Below, piece by piece: positions 1 through 7,667 of a stretch of DNA of 64,000 bases; positions within the stretch are counted from its first letter, which is position 1, and each line of letters begins with the position of its first letter. Under the pieces are notes generated by a model, which saw nothing but the letters and a program-made list of their open reading frames with translations, had not been told where the DNA came from and searched no databases. Origin of the DNA: CAZYLZ01 sp964648335 (GTDB lineage: Bacteria; Patescibacteriota; Minisyncoccia; Phycocordibacterales; UBA2100); assembly GCA_964648335.1 (NCBI GenBank), contig CAZYLZ010000007.1, forward strand, positions 3,178-67,177, read 5' to 3'. Position numbers and translations under genes: made by a program.

Positions 1-246
1 GCGCTGCATCTCGGCGATCTCTTCGTCCGAGTATTCGCGGTCGCTCCGGTAGTCATCGCCGAAGCGCTCGATCAAGAGCGCTATATCGGGCTCTCGCTTT
101 GGCTGCTTGGGGCGCGGCAATCGTTCGAGTGCGTACGATGCTGCCGACTCGTAGTCTCGAAAGACACGATCTTCGACGGTGATTCCTTGAACCCAGTCTT
201 CTCCAGATGCGTAGGTCTCGACTTGTTGCTGCGAGCTTTCCTGCAT
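1..246 (-). CDS. Hypothetical acidic protein, 3' end outside the window
   Basis: An open frame of 82 codons runs on the minus strand from an ATG at 244-246 off the left edge, so only the N-terminus is seen. The start is supported by a GGAGG Shine-Dalgarno 7 bases upstream and by a consensus promoter further up. The visible part begins MQESSQQQVETYASGEDW and is rich in Glu, Asp, Gln and Arg, with no signal peptide or membrane segment. No family is recognised. It resembles the other short, SD-led, hypothetical soluble proteins of this window. Confidence 0.75.
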   Translation of the reverse strand, partial: MQESSQQQVETYASGEDWVQGITVEDRVFRDYESAASYALERLPRPKQPKREPDIALLIERFGDDYRSDREYSDEEIAEMQR

Positions 247-284
247 CTAACGTCCTCCGTGTTGCTTCTTTTTTACCAGCGGCG

Positions 285-312
285 ATTATACTATGCATTA
301 CGTAAGTGTCAA
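285..312 (-). promoter_or_regulatory. Consensus sigma-70 type promoter of the left-edge gene
   Basis: On the minus strand a perfect TTGACA (307-312) and a perfect TATAAT (285-290) are separated by 16 bases. The gene start lies about 40 bases downstream with an SD, so this is a leadered transcript, unlike many neighbours. Confidence 0.8.
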
Positions 313-373
313 ACACGTTGCGGGCGCATCGGCGCACATGCAGGCGGTGCTGTGCCTTGGTATGCTATGCATC

Positions 374-820
374 ATGATACAAAACCTGTACTCGCAACAC
401 ACAGCGCCGGGGCTCCATGCCGTCCCGCATTACCATGGGGATCACGTTCGGCAGATCTTTCTCGCCTGTGCGCTCGTACTCATCCTCGCTATCCCGCTCA
501 TCGGCGCTGTCGTCCCGTACGGTCCTCTGGTACAGGTGGTGGTCGCCCTCGTCTACGTGGCGCTCGCCGGGATCACGAACCCACATAGCACCGTCATCTT
601 GTGGTGTGACGTAGCGGCTGCTGCCTTCGGCATCGTCGTGCTCGAGTTCACGGCACTCTCGGCCTATGAGACCGATTCCACGACGCTCTTTGTGGTACGC
701 GAGGTCATGGTGGTGGCGCTCTTCTTTGCGTTCTATTTCGGTATCAAGACTTTGCGTGCACGCGTTTTGGGACGCCTCGGCAAGCCCGACACCCGGGTCG
801 ACCTCGAAGAACAGTCGTAA
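374..820 (+). CDS. Small integral membrane protein, unknown function
   Basis: The 148-residue product has about four hydrophobic segments between residues 20 and 130, separated by short loops, and a charged C-terminal tail ending in EEQS. The start at 374 is chosen because a TATGCT -10 box (361-366) stops 7 bases before it, the pattern expected for a leaderless transcript; an in-frame ATG at 362 would lie inside that box. No catalytic motif is visible. It stands alone between a divergent gene and a terminator shared with the convergent cupin gene. Confidence 0.75.
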   Translation: MIQNLYSQHTAPGLHAVPHYHGDHVRQIFLACALVLILAIPLIGAVVPYGPLVQVVVALVYVALAGITNPHSTVILWCDVAAAAFGIVVLEFTALSAYETDSTTLFVVREVMVVALFFAFYFGIKTLRARVLGRLGKPDTRVDLEEQS

Positions 821-826
821 GAAAAA

Positions 827-853
827 CCCCCGTACCACATGTGGGTACGGGGG
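827..853. terminator. Bidirectional hairpin terminator
   Basis: An inverted repeat with CCCCCGTACC pairing to GGTACGGGGG lies between the membrane protein and the convergent cupin gene, with an A-run on its left that becomes a T-run on the minus strand. Confidence 0.75.
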
Positions 854-857
854 AGGC

Positions 858-1409
858 TTAGCGCCAGTGCTGGACCAGGTAGCCAGTCTTTCCAAAGAGC
901 GGATCATTCTCGGGCTTCGGCACGCCCTGCAGGTTCATGAGAGCCGTCTCGCGCATTGCGGTAGCTACGCGCTGTCCGATGATCATGTCGTACCCAGTTC
1001 CATTGGGGTACATCCCGACGATTGCAAAGTCGGCAGATGCACCGAGGTTCTGGTGACCGACTCCGGCCGGGATGACAACAAAGTCTCCTTCGCGGATCAT
1101 GATCTCGGTTCCCAAGATGCTTCCGCCAAACTTGATCTTTCCAGATCCAGAGACGACGGCGAGCGCCTCGTGCGCTGTCGAGTGATAGTGGACGCGACTG
1201 TAGATGGTCGACATCCACTTTACCTTCCAGCCGTTCTCGTGCACCATCTCTTGCAGTTCGTCGACAGGCCTTATGAGAGGATCGGAAAACGAGGGGAGCA
1301 CTTGTCGGTACACGAGTACGGGCAAGCGCGAGTTGGGTATGATGCCATCGTCCTTAAAGACGAACTTTTCGACGACGGTAGGCTTGCGTACGTTGAGTGC
1401 GGTAGGCAT
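858..1409 (-). CDS. Cupin-domain protein, YjlB-like
   Basis: The 183-residue product has the two cupin motifs: HYHSTAHE (HxHx4E, metal ligands) and GDFVVIPAGVGHQ. The flanking pattern, an N-terminal FKDDG-IPNS-LPVLVY segment and a final YPNGTGYD region, resembles the YjlB group of single-domain cupins, whose substrate is not established. The ATG at 1407-1409 has a GGAG SD 8 bases upstream; an upstream in-frame ATG has none. The protein is soluble, with a complete predicted metal site. Its chemistry cannot be inferred from the neighbours. Confidence 0.85.
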   Translation of the reverse strand: MPTALNVRKPTVVEKFVFKDDGIIPNSRLPVLVYRQVLPSFSDPLIRPVDELQEMVHENGWKVKWMSTIYSRVHYHSTAHEALAVVSGSGKIKFGGSILGTEIMIREGDFVVIPAGVGHQNLGASADFAIVGMYPNGTGYDMIIGQRVATAMRETALMNLQGVPKPENDPLFGKTGYLVQHWR

Positions 1410-1514
1410 GACTGACTCCGAATGACTGACGTCTCCGTCCGTTATACCGCAGAATCCGCCGAGCACAACCATCGATACGTGCACAATACACGAGGCCTGC
1501 GGTATACTCTCTGC

Positions 1515-2198
1515 ATGCAAAAAATAATCGCCACTCTCATAGTCTTACTCGTTGCTGTATCTGCGTTCTATTACTGGTCGCATCCGCAGGCACCACAAGC
1601 GGCGATCACGAACGACTTTTACAGCACCACGACGCCTGCGGTCGCCGACGTAGCTCCAGTTTCACCTGCCGCAGTGCCTGCAGCCGCACCGGCCGCACCA
1701 GTAGCAGCGCCCCAGGCCGTCTCGCACGCGACTATCAAGACAAATCTGGGCGACATCACGCTCGAGCTCTTTGCAAAAGACGCGCCCAACACCGTGGCCA
1801 ACTTTGCAAAACTCGCAACGAGCGGCTTTTATGCCCAGACCAAGTTCCATCGCGTCATTGCCGGCTTTATGATCCAGGGTGGCGATCCATTCTCGAAAGA
1901 CGACACCAGGCCCGAGCTCTGGGGTCGTGGCGGTCCGGGCTACAAGTTCGATGACGAGCTGTACCCTAACAACCACAACGTTGTCGGCACCATATCGATG
2001 GCGAACTCGGGGCCCAACACTAACGGCAGCCAGTTCTTTATCAATGTCAACAACAACACCAACCTCGACGGCAAGCATACCGTCTTTGGCAAGGTCACGG
2101 CGGGTATGGATGTCGTAAAGAAGATCGAGTCCGTGCAGACAGCTGGCGAAAATCGACCGGTAACGCCCATGGCGATCGAGAGCATCTCGGTCTACTAA
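1515..2198 (+). CDS. Membrane-anchored cyclophilin-type peptidyl-prolyl isomerase
   Basis: The 227-residue protein has an N-terminal hydrophobic anchor (about residues 4-19), an Ala/Pro-rich linker to about residue 75, then a cyclophilin domain with FHRVIAGFMIQGGDP and GPNTNGSQFFI, which carry the catalytic Arg and the substrate-pocket residues. Cyclophilins interconvert proline peptide bonds during folding; here the domain should face outside the membrane. The start is set by TATACT at 1503-1508, 6 bases before the ATG (leaderless). With the FKBP at 45222 it gives the cell two extracytoplasmic prolyl isomerases of different families. Confidence 0.92.
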   Translation: MQKIIATLIVLLVAVSAFYYWSHPQAPQAAITNDFYSTTTPAVADVAPVSPAAVPAAAPAAPVAAPQAVSHATIKTNLGDITLELFAKDAPNTVANFAKLATSGFYAQTKFHRVIAGFMIQGGDPFSKDDTRPELWGRGGPGYKFDDELYPNNHNVVGTISMANSGPNTNGSQFFINVNNNTNLDGKHTVFGKVTAGMDVVKKIESVQTAGENRPVTPMAIESISVY

Positions 2199-2205
2199 AA
2201 GAAAA

Positions 2206-2231
2206 CCGCCGCCATACAGGTATGGCGGCGG
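2206..2231. terminator. Bidirectional hairpin terminator
   Basis: A 12-bp perfect stem (CCGCCGCCATAC with its complement) separates the cyclophilin and the convergent J-domain gene. An almost identical hairpin lies after the J-domain paralogue at 2902-2927. Confidence 0.75.
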
Positions 2232-2234
2232 GGG

Positions 2235-2774
2235 TTAGATCTTGCGGCTGCGCAGATACATCGCGTATTCGTACGCCTGCTTGATCATGTCGAACTTCGT
2301 ATTACTTCCGAGTCCGTCGGGAGCCGTATCGGGGTGATACTGGCGTGCCTTGCATCGGTAGGCCTCCTTGATTGTCTTCTGCGAATCGGCGGCCGTAATG
2401 CCGAGGATGGCGTGACAGTGCGTTTCTGCGTAGTTCTGCGGAGCACGCTTTTTGGGCTCGGGCCGCAGATGCCGTGTTCGCGCATCGACTTCGTCTTCGA
2501 ACTGTTTGAAGTCGCGCATAACGGCCTCGGCTTCTTTTGCCTTGGCTGCCTCATCGGGGCTCACGTAACCCGGGCGAAACCGCGGCGACCCGCGCGTACC
2601 GCCAAGGTTCGGTGCTGTCCGTCTGCTATACCTAGGCTGATTTGCCTTAATAAAGCGCCAACACAGCGAGAAGAAGAGCCATGAGCAGAACATCGGCAAG
2701 ACCACCCAGATATTGTTCTTGAACACGCTCATGAGGAGCATGAACACAATCATGTTTACGAGGAAGTATCCCAT
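2235..2774 (-). CDS. Membrane-anchored J-domain (DnaJ-like) co-chaperone
   Basis: The 179-residue protein has two hydrophobic segments in its first 42 residues, a charged linker, and a C-terminal J-domain with YHPD in the expected loop after a basic helix II (KTIKEAYRCKARQ). J-domains stimulate Hsp70 ATPase; a membrane-tethered C-terminal J-domain with no Gly/Phe or zinc-finger region is a type III arrangement, likely recruiting DnaK to the inner membrane. The next gene is a paralogue with the same layout, and both share the pre-start string GAAAGCAGGTTC, so the pair arose by duplication. Confidence 0.85.
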   Translation of the reverse strand: MGYFLVNMIVFMLLMSVFKNNIWVVLPMFCSWLFFSLCWRFIKANQPRYSRRTAPNLGGTRGSPRFRPGYVSPDEAAKAKEAEAVMRDFKQFEDEVDARTRHLRPEPKKRAPQNYAETHCHAILGITAADSQKTIKEAYRCKARQYHPDTAPDGLGSNTKFDMIKQAYEYAMYLRSRKI

Positions 2775-2840
2775 GGGAACCTGCTTTCTGTAGGGCAGGG
2801 AACTGCCGCGGTTGATCGGGCTCGCGCGATTAAACCACGT

Positions 2841-2846
2841 TTTATA
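2841..2846 (-). promoter_or_regulatory. Extended -10 element of the first J-domain gene
   Basis: The minus strand reads TTGGTATAAA, a TG-extended TATAAA box about 65 bases before the J-domain start at 2774. No convincing -35 box was found. Confidence 0.5.
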
Positions 2847-2901
2847 CCAAATAGCAATCTATTGGATACAGCGCCAACAGTGCGCAGTGGTGCAAAGAAA
2901 A

Positions 2902-2927
2902 CCGCCGCCATACGCATGTGGCGGCGG
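2902..2927 (-). terminator. Hairpin terminator of the second J-domain gene
   Basis: The GC-rich stem CCGCCGCCA with its complement lies just past the stop of the 2932-3447 gene and is followed by a T-rich run on the minus strand. Confidence 0.7.
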
Positions 2928-2931
2928 GGGA

Positions 2932-3447
2932 CTAGGGCTTTGCTTTATGGCGCATTTCGAGGTATTCGTACGCCCTGATCACCTCGGTAAACTTGGTGGC
3001 GTCGCCTTTGCCATCTTTGGCGACGTCGGGGTGGTACTGGCGCACATTTCTGCGATACGCCTTTTGGATCTCCTTCCACGACGCATCGCGCCGGACCTCT
3101 AGTGTGGCATACGGATCAAACTGGGGGCGTACCTGATCTGCAGGGCGCCACCCATTTTGCCCGTAATAATTCGCGTCTCTTCGGTGCCGCTGCAGCATTT
3201 CGCGGAACATCTCGATTCGCTCGGCCTCCCGCGCTGCCGCATCTTTGGTCTGCTGCGTCTTTGTGTCGGGCGTCTTATGAGCCATGCCCACCAAGACGAC
3301 CACGACCAAGAACGCCGAGAATGAGCTGAACATCATCCAGAGCGCCATAGCCGAGAGAAAGCCGATGCCCAAGAAAGAAACGAGCATCCAGGCGATCAGA
3401 GCATTGCAGAGAAGTGCGATTGCGACAATTTTTTCGAACCAAAACAT
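2932..3447 (-). CDS. Membrane-anchored J-domain protein, paralogue of the preceding gene
   Basis: The 171-residue protein has two hydrophobic segments within residues 5-55, a charged helical linker, and a C-terminal J-domain with the QYHPDVAKDG loop after helix II (KEIQKAYRRNVRQ). Order of parts, size and the GAAAGCAGGTTC string before the start match the neighbour at 2235-2774, although the anchors have diverged. It probably recruits DnaK to the membrane, perhaps for a different client. The two genes are in tandem, but each has its own terminator, so they are not obviously one transcript. Confidence 0.85.
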   Translation of the reverse strand: MFWFEKIVAIALLCNALIAWMLVSFLGIGFLSAMALWMMFSSFSAFLVVVVLVGMAHKTPDTKTQQTKDAAAREAERIEMFREMLQRHRRDANYYGQNGWRPADQVRPQFDPYATLEVRRDASWKEIQKAYRRNVRQYHPDVAKDGKGDATKFTEVIRAYEYLEMRHKAKP

Positions 3448-3530
3448 TGCGAACCTGCTTTCGGGTTAGGCCAAGGGCCGGGTGGTTCTTGCTGCATCTA
3501 TTAAAACACAAATATATAAATAATAGCAAA

Positions 3531-3559
3531 ACCCCCGTACCGGTGTGCGGTACGGGGGT
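3531..3559 (-). terminator. Hairpin terminator
   Basis: A stem of ACCCCCGTACCG with its complement lies just past the stop of the 3563-3766 gene and is followed on the minus strand by TTTTGC. Confidence 0.7.
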
Positions 3560-3562
3560 TTC

Positions 3563-3766
3563 TTAGCGCTTGGGGACTACGACGTCGCCTGCAGAGTAGC
3601 CGTCGGGGTTAAAGACGGTGTCGAGGCGCGAATGCGCGCACTGCGGGCAAAAGCAGTAGAGGATGCCTTTGCCCTCGGGCGTCTTTTCGACCATGGTTAT
3701 CACGTAGCGGTGCATGCAGTCGCGTTGCCGCAGGTAGGTAACGACGGTACCGATCGTTTTGTGCAT
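3563..3766 (-). CDS. Small hypothetical protein with a CxCPxC cluster
   Basis: The 67-residue product holds CFCPQCAHSRLD near its middle. The three closely spaced cysteines resemble half of a zinc knuckle; the only other cysteine is in RDCMHRY, so a metal site is possible but unproven. The start is fixed by a GGAGGG Shine-Dalgarno 6 bases before ATG 3764-3766; TACAAT at 3790-3795 is the likely -10. No membrane segment and no recognised family. It lies immediately downstream of metK on the same strand but has its own promoter. Confidence 0.7.
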   Translation of the reverse strand: MHKTIGTVVTYLRQRDCMHRYVITMVEKTPEGKGILYCFCPQCAHSRLDTVFNPDGYSAGDVVVPKR

Positions 3767-3824
3767 GGTTCCCTCCGATGTCTGTCGGTATTGTATACCG
3801 TTGTAATGCTGCGCGACAATACGT

Positions 3825-4869
3825 CTACAGCGCGACGATCTTTTCCCACGGAAACTCATCGCGGCCAAAGTGTCCGTACGCTGCCGTTGCCGCAAAGATA
3901 GGACGGCGCAACCCGAGCCGCTCGATTATTGCTTGCGGTCGAAAGTCAAACTTCTTCTCTACATCGGTTATCCGCTCGCCATGCTCGTTAACCGCCTCGA
4001 CCATCACGGGCTCTGCGCGCCCAATGGCATACGCCACCGACACGAGCGCACGCTCTGCGTATCCGTTTGCCACCAAGTTCTTTGCCGCAAAGCGTGCCAT
4101 GTATGCGGCCGATCTATCTACCTTGGTCGCATCTTTTCCGCTAAAGGCGCCACCACCATGCGGAAACAGTCCGCCATAGGTATCGACCATGAGTTTGCGA
4201 CCAGTAAGTCCGGCATCGGCTGCAAAGCCACCTTCGACAAACCGCCCCGTCGGGTTTACCAAGAGTTCTATCCGGCTAACATCGCCCAACACCGGCTCGA
4301 ACAGGTGAGTAACGAGCGCACGATGTATCTCGTCTTGCGAGGTATCTTCTGCATGCTGGGTACTTACGAGTGCGGTCGCAACGACTCCGTCTTTGATGGT
4401 TACCTGCGTCTTGCCGTCGGGGCGCAACCACTCAAGTGTTTTAGCAGTGCGGAGCTCCTGGAGCTTTTTGGCAAGCGCATGTGCGAGCACCACACCCTGC
4501 GGCAGGTACTGCGGCGTCTCGTTGGTGGCATAGCCGTACATGATGCCCTGATCGCCCGCACCACCCGTATCTACTCCCATCGCAATGTCGCCCGATTGCG
4601 CTGCAATATGCTCGAGTATCGTAAGGGCATCGTCGTAGCCGATGCGTCTATATACACCTTCCGCTATCGCCTTGTAATCGACCGTTGCGTTGGTTTTTAC
4701 CTCGCCACCTAATACGAGTATGCCGTGGCTGCCAAAGGATTCGACCGCAACGCGAGTACGGGTCTTGGGTCAAGCAGGCGTCGAGAATTGCGTCCGAGAT
4801 TTGGTCGCACACTTTGTCGGGGTGGCCTGCGGTTACCGATTCTGTCGAGTAGGTGCTAAATGTCTGCAT
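3825..4869 (-). pseudogene. metK: S-adenosylmethionine synthetase, interrupted by a frameshift
   Basis: MetK makes SAM from methionine and ATP. The N-terminal frame starts at 4869 with TESVTAGHPDKVCDQISDA (ATP/methionine-binding motif) and stays in register to QDP near 4762. It then goes out of frame, and homology resumes in another frame as RTRVAVES and continues through GVDTGGAGDQGIMYGYATNE, GGGAFSGKDATKVDRSAAY and the AAYGHFGR end at 3825. Restoring two bases within the GACCCGTACTCGC run (about 4752-4764) rejoins a full-length enzyme of about 348 residues. It may be a real mutation, an assembly or sequencing error, or recoding. The rest of the protein is free of damage, which suggests a recent lesion or an error. 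An SD-hairpin and SAM riboswitch lie upstream. Confidence 0.88.
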
Positions 4870-4879
4870 ATAAAGGGTC

Positions 4880-4921
4880 CGCGCACGGATAATAAATAAA
4901 CTCCTTCTCAGGAGCGTGCGC
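4880..4921 (-). promoter_or_regulatory. Putative expression platform of the SAM riboswitch
   Basis: Directly after the aptamer the minus strand carries a nested structure. An outer stem pairs GCGCACG with CGTGCGC, and an inner hairpin CTCC-TGAGAA-GGAG occludes the best Shine-Dalgarno in the leader. There is no clear T-run, so translational control is more likely than termination. The annotated ATG is rather far from this SD; an in-frame ATT start 7 bases after it is conceivable. Confidence 0.5.
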
Positions 4922-5030
4922 GTTTATCTTCCCCCGAGAGGGGTTTGGATGGGGCACCTTCTAGAGACCGTAGTCGCTATGGGTTGCCGGCGGTTCGTAG
5001 AGCCAAAACTCTCCCCGCACTCTTGATACA
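4922..5030 (-). ncRNA. SAM-I (S-box) riboswitch aptamer upstream of metK
   Basis: Reading the minus strand, the conserved S-box blocks occur in order: TATCAAGAG at the P1/P2 junction, a P2 helix (GCGG with CCGC) containing a GGAGAG loop strand, CGGCAACCC, a P3 helix, AAGGTGC then ATCC, a P4 hairpin (CCCC-TCTC-GGGG) and GGAAGATAAAC closing P1. This follows the layout of known Bacillus S-box leaders closely. The position before metK fits feedback by SAM. An AAGATAA/TATC pairing forms P1, although it is shorter than usual. Confidence 0.9.
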
Positions 5031-5166
5031 TATTTCCGACCTAATTCTAGAGTACAAGAAGTTCATGTAACAAACAAGATGCGCGTCAAAATAAAAGGCG
5101 ATTGCTGATCTGGTGGTGATCTTCCGTGCATTTCCCAAAAACGAAGATGTATGGGACTATTCATTC

Positions 5167-5514
5167 ATGAAAAGTCTTGAAGAACTAACGCGGGAAATAG
5201 TGGCGTTCAGAGACGCTCGTGATTGGAAGCAATTCCATAACCCGAAGGACCTGGCTATTTCGTTGGTCTTGGAAGCAACAGAAGTGCTTGAACATTTCCA
5301 GTGGAAGAATACAGAAGAAATGTCTACCCATGTCCAGGCAAATAAAACAGATATTGGCGAAGAACTTGCAGATACCTTGTATTGGATAATCCTTATGTCG
5401 AACGATCTTGGTATAGATATTCTCGAGGCACTTGAGCGTAAGATGATTAAAAATAGCGTTAAGTATCCGGTAGAAAAAGCAAAAGGGAAGCATACCAAGT
5501 ACAGCAATTTATAG
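5167..5514 (+). CDS. MazG-like nucleotide pyrophosphohydrolase
   Basis: The 115-residue all-helical protein has the DWKQFHNPKDLAIS entry segment, then EATEVLEHFQW and DIGEELADTLYWI, together giving the ExxE...ExxD magnesium site of the MazG/RS21-C6 (dCTPase-like) group. These enzymes hydrolyse (d)NTPs to NMP and pyrophosphate. The start at 5167 is chosen because family members begin close to this point; an upstream in-frame ATG at 5113 is possible. The stop is one base before the ATG of the large nuclease/helicase/protease fusion, so the two genes are probably co-transcribed. Base composition is AT-richer than the flanks, hinting at transfer together with that gene. Confidence 0.88.
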   Translation: MKSLEELTREIVAFRDARDWKQFHNPKDLAISLVLEATEVLEHFQWKNTEEMSTHVQANKTDIGEELADTLYWIILMSNDLGIDILEALERKMIKNSVKYPVEKAKGKHTKYSNL

Positions 5515-5515
5515 C

Positions 5516-7531
5516 ATGAGCTCCATAAAGACTTTTTCCTTTGATACGAATGGCTTCGACGAAATAAAAAAGTATCACTTTGGGCGAAACTGGCCCGTTG
5601 TCTATGTCCTCGAGAATGCAAACGAGATGTATATCGGCGAGAGTACGAGTGCCTACTATCGCTGCAAGCAGCACTTCGAAAATCCTGTTCGCAAGCGACT
5701 TAAACATGCACACGTAATAACCGACGATGAGTACAATAAGTCCGCGATTCTCGACATTGAGTCGTGGTTAATTCAATACATGGCAGCAGAGGGCACTGTT
5801 GTGCTCCAGAATGGCAATAAGGGACTTAGAAATCATAATTATTATCAAAAGGAAAAGTACGAGGCAAAATTTGAGGTGATTTGGGAAGAGCTGATACGAA
5901 TGTCGTTGGTTAAAAAAACTTTGCTCGAAATCAGGAACTCTGACTTGTTCAAGTTTTCGCCTTATAAGGCGCTAAACGATGAACAATTTCTCTTCGTCAA
6001 GAAATTGTTTAAAGACATAGCAGCAGGCACGGCATCAACGTACATAGTGCAGGGTTCTGCCGGAACCGGTAAAACGGTACTCGCGTCATTCTTGATTAAA
6101 TATCTGCGTGATCAAAAAGAAACAGCGCACCTCAGAGTTGGGCTTGTAATTGGAATGTCGTCACTGCGTCGGACCATGCAAAAGGTTTTTGCACAGACGC
6201 CTGGCCTTAAGGCAAATATGGTACTTGGACCAAATGATGTGGTCAAAGAGAAATACGATATTTTGATAGTCGATGAGGCACATCGCCTAAAGCGTCGTAA
6301 AAATCTTGGGGCAGCATTTAAGGCATTTGATGATGTCAATCGAAAACTTGGATTTTCGAAGGAAAGTAATCAGCTCGATTGGATACTTAAATCCTCTAAG
6401 CAACAGATCTTTTTTTATGACCACGCACAACGGGTCATGCCAGCTGACATCGATCCTGAAGTATTTGCGGAATTGCCTGCACAACGATATGTGCTAGCTA
6501 CGCAAATGCGAGTACAAGCCGGGGCCGAATATATCGAAGCGATACACAATATTTTATCTAATGGTTCCGTAAAAGGAGTCTCAGTACAAGACTATGATTT
6601 TCGTATCATCAATGACTTTGAAACACTCCATACTCTAGTTAAAGAAAAAGATGCCGAATACGGTCTTGGCAGAATTGTGGCTGGTTATGCGTGGCCATGG
6701 GTTTCAAATCCGGATCGAAATAAAAATCCGGCAGCGTACGATATCGAGCTCGATAACTACAGAATGAAGTGGAATTCTGTTGCGCAGGATTGGGTAAATT
6801 CTCCCAACGCAATTAACGAAGTAGGCTGCATTCATACAATTCAAGGCTATGGCTTAAATTATGTGGGCGTCGTCATTGGCCCCGAGGTAAAGTTCAATCC
6901 TGAAACAAAACAGCTCGAAATAGATTCCGATCATTACTACGATAAAAACGGCTACACTGGTATAGACGAAAACGAACTGCGCTACTGCATTCTTAACATA
7001 TATAAAACGCTCCTTACACGCGGAATTTCAGGAACCTATGTATATATCGTCGATGCGCATCTTAGGAATAGATTCAAAGATGTCTTTGGCGAGAATACTG
7101 TCGTTAAGAAGGGCGGTCCGATACTGTCGCCTCTCAAAGTTTCGACCGTAAGAGTACCGTTTGTAGGATCAGCTCCGTGTGGCAACCCTCTTTTCGGTGA
7201 AGAAAATCGGGAAGGGTACATAGAAGTAGATAAAACTAAAATAAAGCCAGGGTTTAAGTACTTTGTATTACGTGCCGAAGGAGATTCCATGAACAAAGCT
7301 GGGATCTTAGACGGAGACCTGGTGCTTTGTAGGCAACAACTCAAGGCCGATACCGGTGATAAGGTAGTGGCACTTCTGGGTGATAACGTAACCATCAAAG
7401 AGTACGGTCCGCGTGAAAACGGCGTTCGTTTACTTTTGCCACGAAGTACCAACAAAACACATCAAGCGATAACGCCGGAAGAAGGTGCCACGGTGCAGGG
7501 CATCGTTCAGGAAGTTCTGGTGAAAGAATAA
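5516..7531 (+). CDS. GIY-YIG nuclease / DUF2075 helicase / UmuD-like S24 autoprotease fusion
   Basis: Three modules in 671 residues. Residues 26-90 are a GIY-YIG nuclease (VVYVL, MYIGES, Arg49, Glu82 in ESWLIQYM). Residues 150-540 are a DUF2075/SF1-like ATPase with Walker A GSAGTGKT (180-187), Walker B ILIVDEAH (249-256), HTIQGYG and LLTRGIS. Residues 548-671 are a LexA/UmuD S24 domain with Ser591 in EGDSM, Lys628 in VTIKEY and a Cys555-Gly556 site in SAPCGNP. The Cys-Ser and Ser-Lys distances (36 and 37) equal those of UmuD (C24, S60, K97), so the dyad and cleavage site look intact. Inference: RecA-filament-stimulated self-cleavage would separate or activate the nuclease-helicase part. The MazG-like gene is just upstream and an Mrr-like nuclease converges downstream, a defence-like setting. 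Confidence 0.9.
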   Translation: MSSIKTFSFDTNGFDEIKKYHFGRNWPVVYVLENANEMYIGESTSAYYRCKQHFENPVRKRLKHAHVITDDEYNKSAILDIESWLIQYMAAEGTVVLQNGNKGLRNHNYYQKEKYEAKFEVIWEELIRMSLVKKTLLEIRNSDLFKFSPYKALNDEQFLFVKKLFKDIAAGTASTYIVQGSAGTGKTVLASFLIKYLRDQKETAHLRVGLVIGMSSLRRTMQKVFAQTPGLKANMVLGPNDVVKEKYDILIVDEAHRLKRRKNLGAAFKAFDDVNRKLGFSKESNQLDWILKSSKQQIFFYDHAQRVMPADIDPEVFAELPAQRYVLATQMRVQAGAEYIEAIHNILSNGSVKGVSVQDYDFRIINDFETLHTLVKEKDAEYGLGRIVAGYAWPWVSNPDRNKNPAAYDIELDNYRMKWNSVAQDWVNSPNAINEVGCIHTIQGYGLNYVGVVIGPEVKFNPETKQLEIDSDHYYDKNGYTGIDENELRYCILNIYKTLLTRGISGTYVYIVDAHLRNRFKDVFGENTVVKKGGPILSPLKVSTVRVPFVGSAPCGNPLFGEENREGYIEVDKTKIKPGFKYFVLRAEGDSMNKAGILDGDLVLCRQQLKADTGDKVVALLGDNVTIKEYGPRENGVRLLLPRSTNKTHQAITPEEGATVQGIVQEVLVKE

Positions 7532-7667
7532 GAGCCGCTCGAAATATCTGTGTACGTACTCCTTATCCAACGAAATTAGCTGAATGTGGATTGTGTCGAG
7601 GGATAGTAAACAGGCACCCATTGATTGATTAGCGAAATCACTGCAATAAGGGCAAAGCAAAACGACA

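Noticed and set aside
827..3559. A repeated mobile element formed by the similar GC-rich hairpins (827, 2206, 2902, 3531)
   Set aside because: Each sits directly at gene ends with A/T-runs and works as a terminator; similarity is limited to the stem.
3825..4869. Programmed frameshifting in metK
   Set aside because: No slippery heptamer, internal SD or strong downstream stem was visible at the junction; error or recent mutation is simpler.
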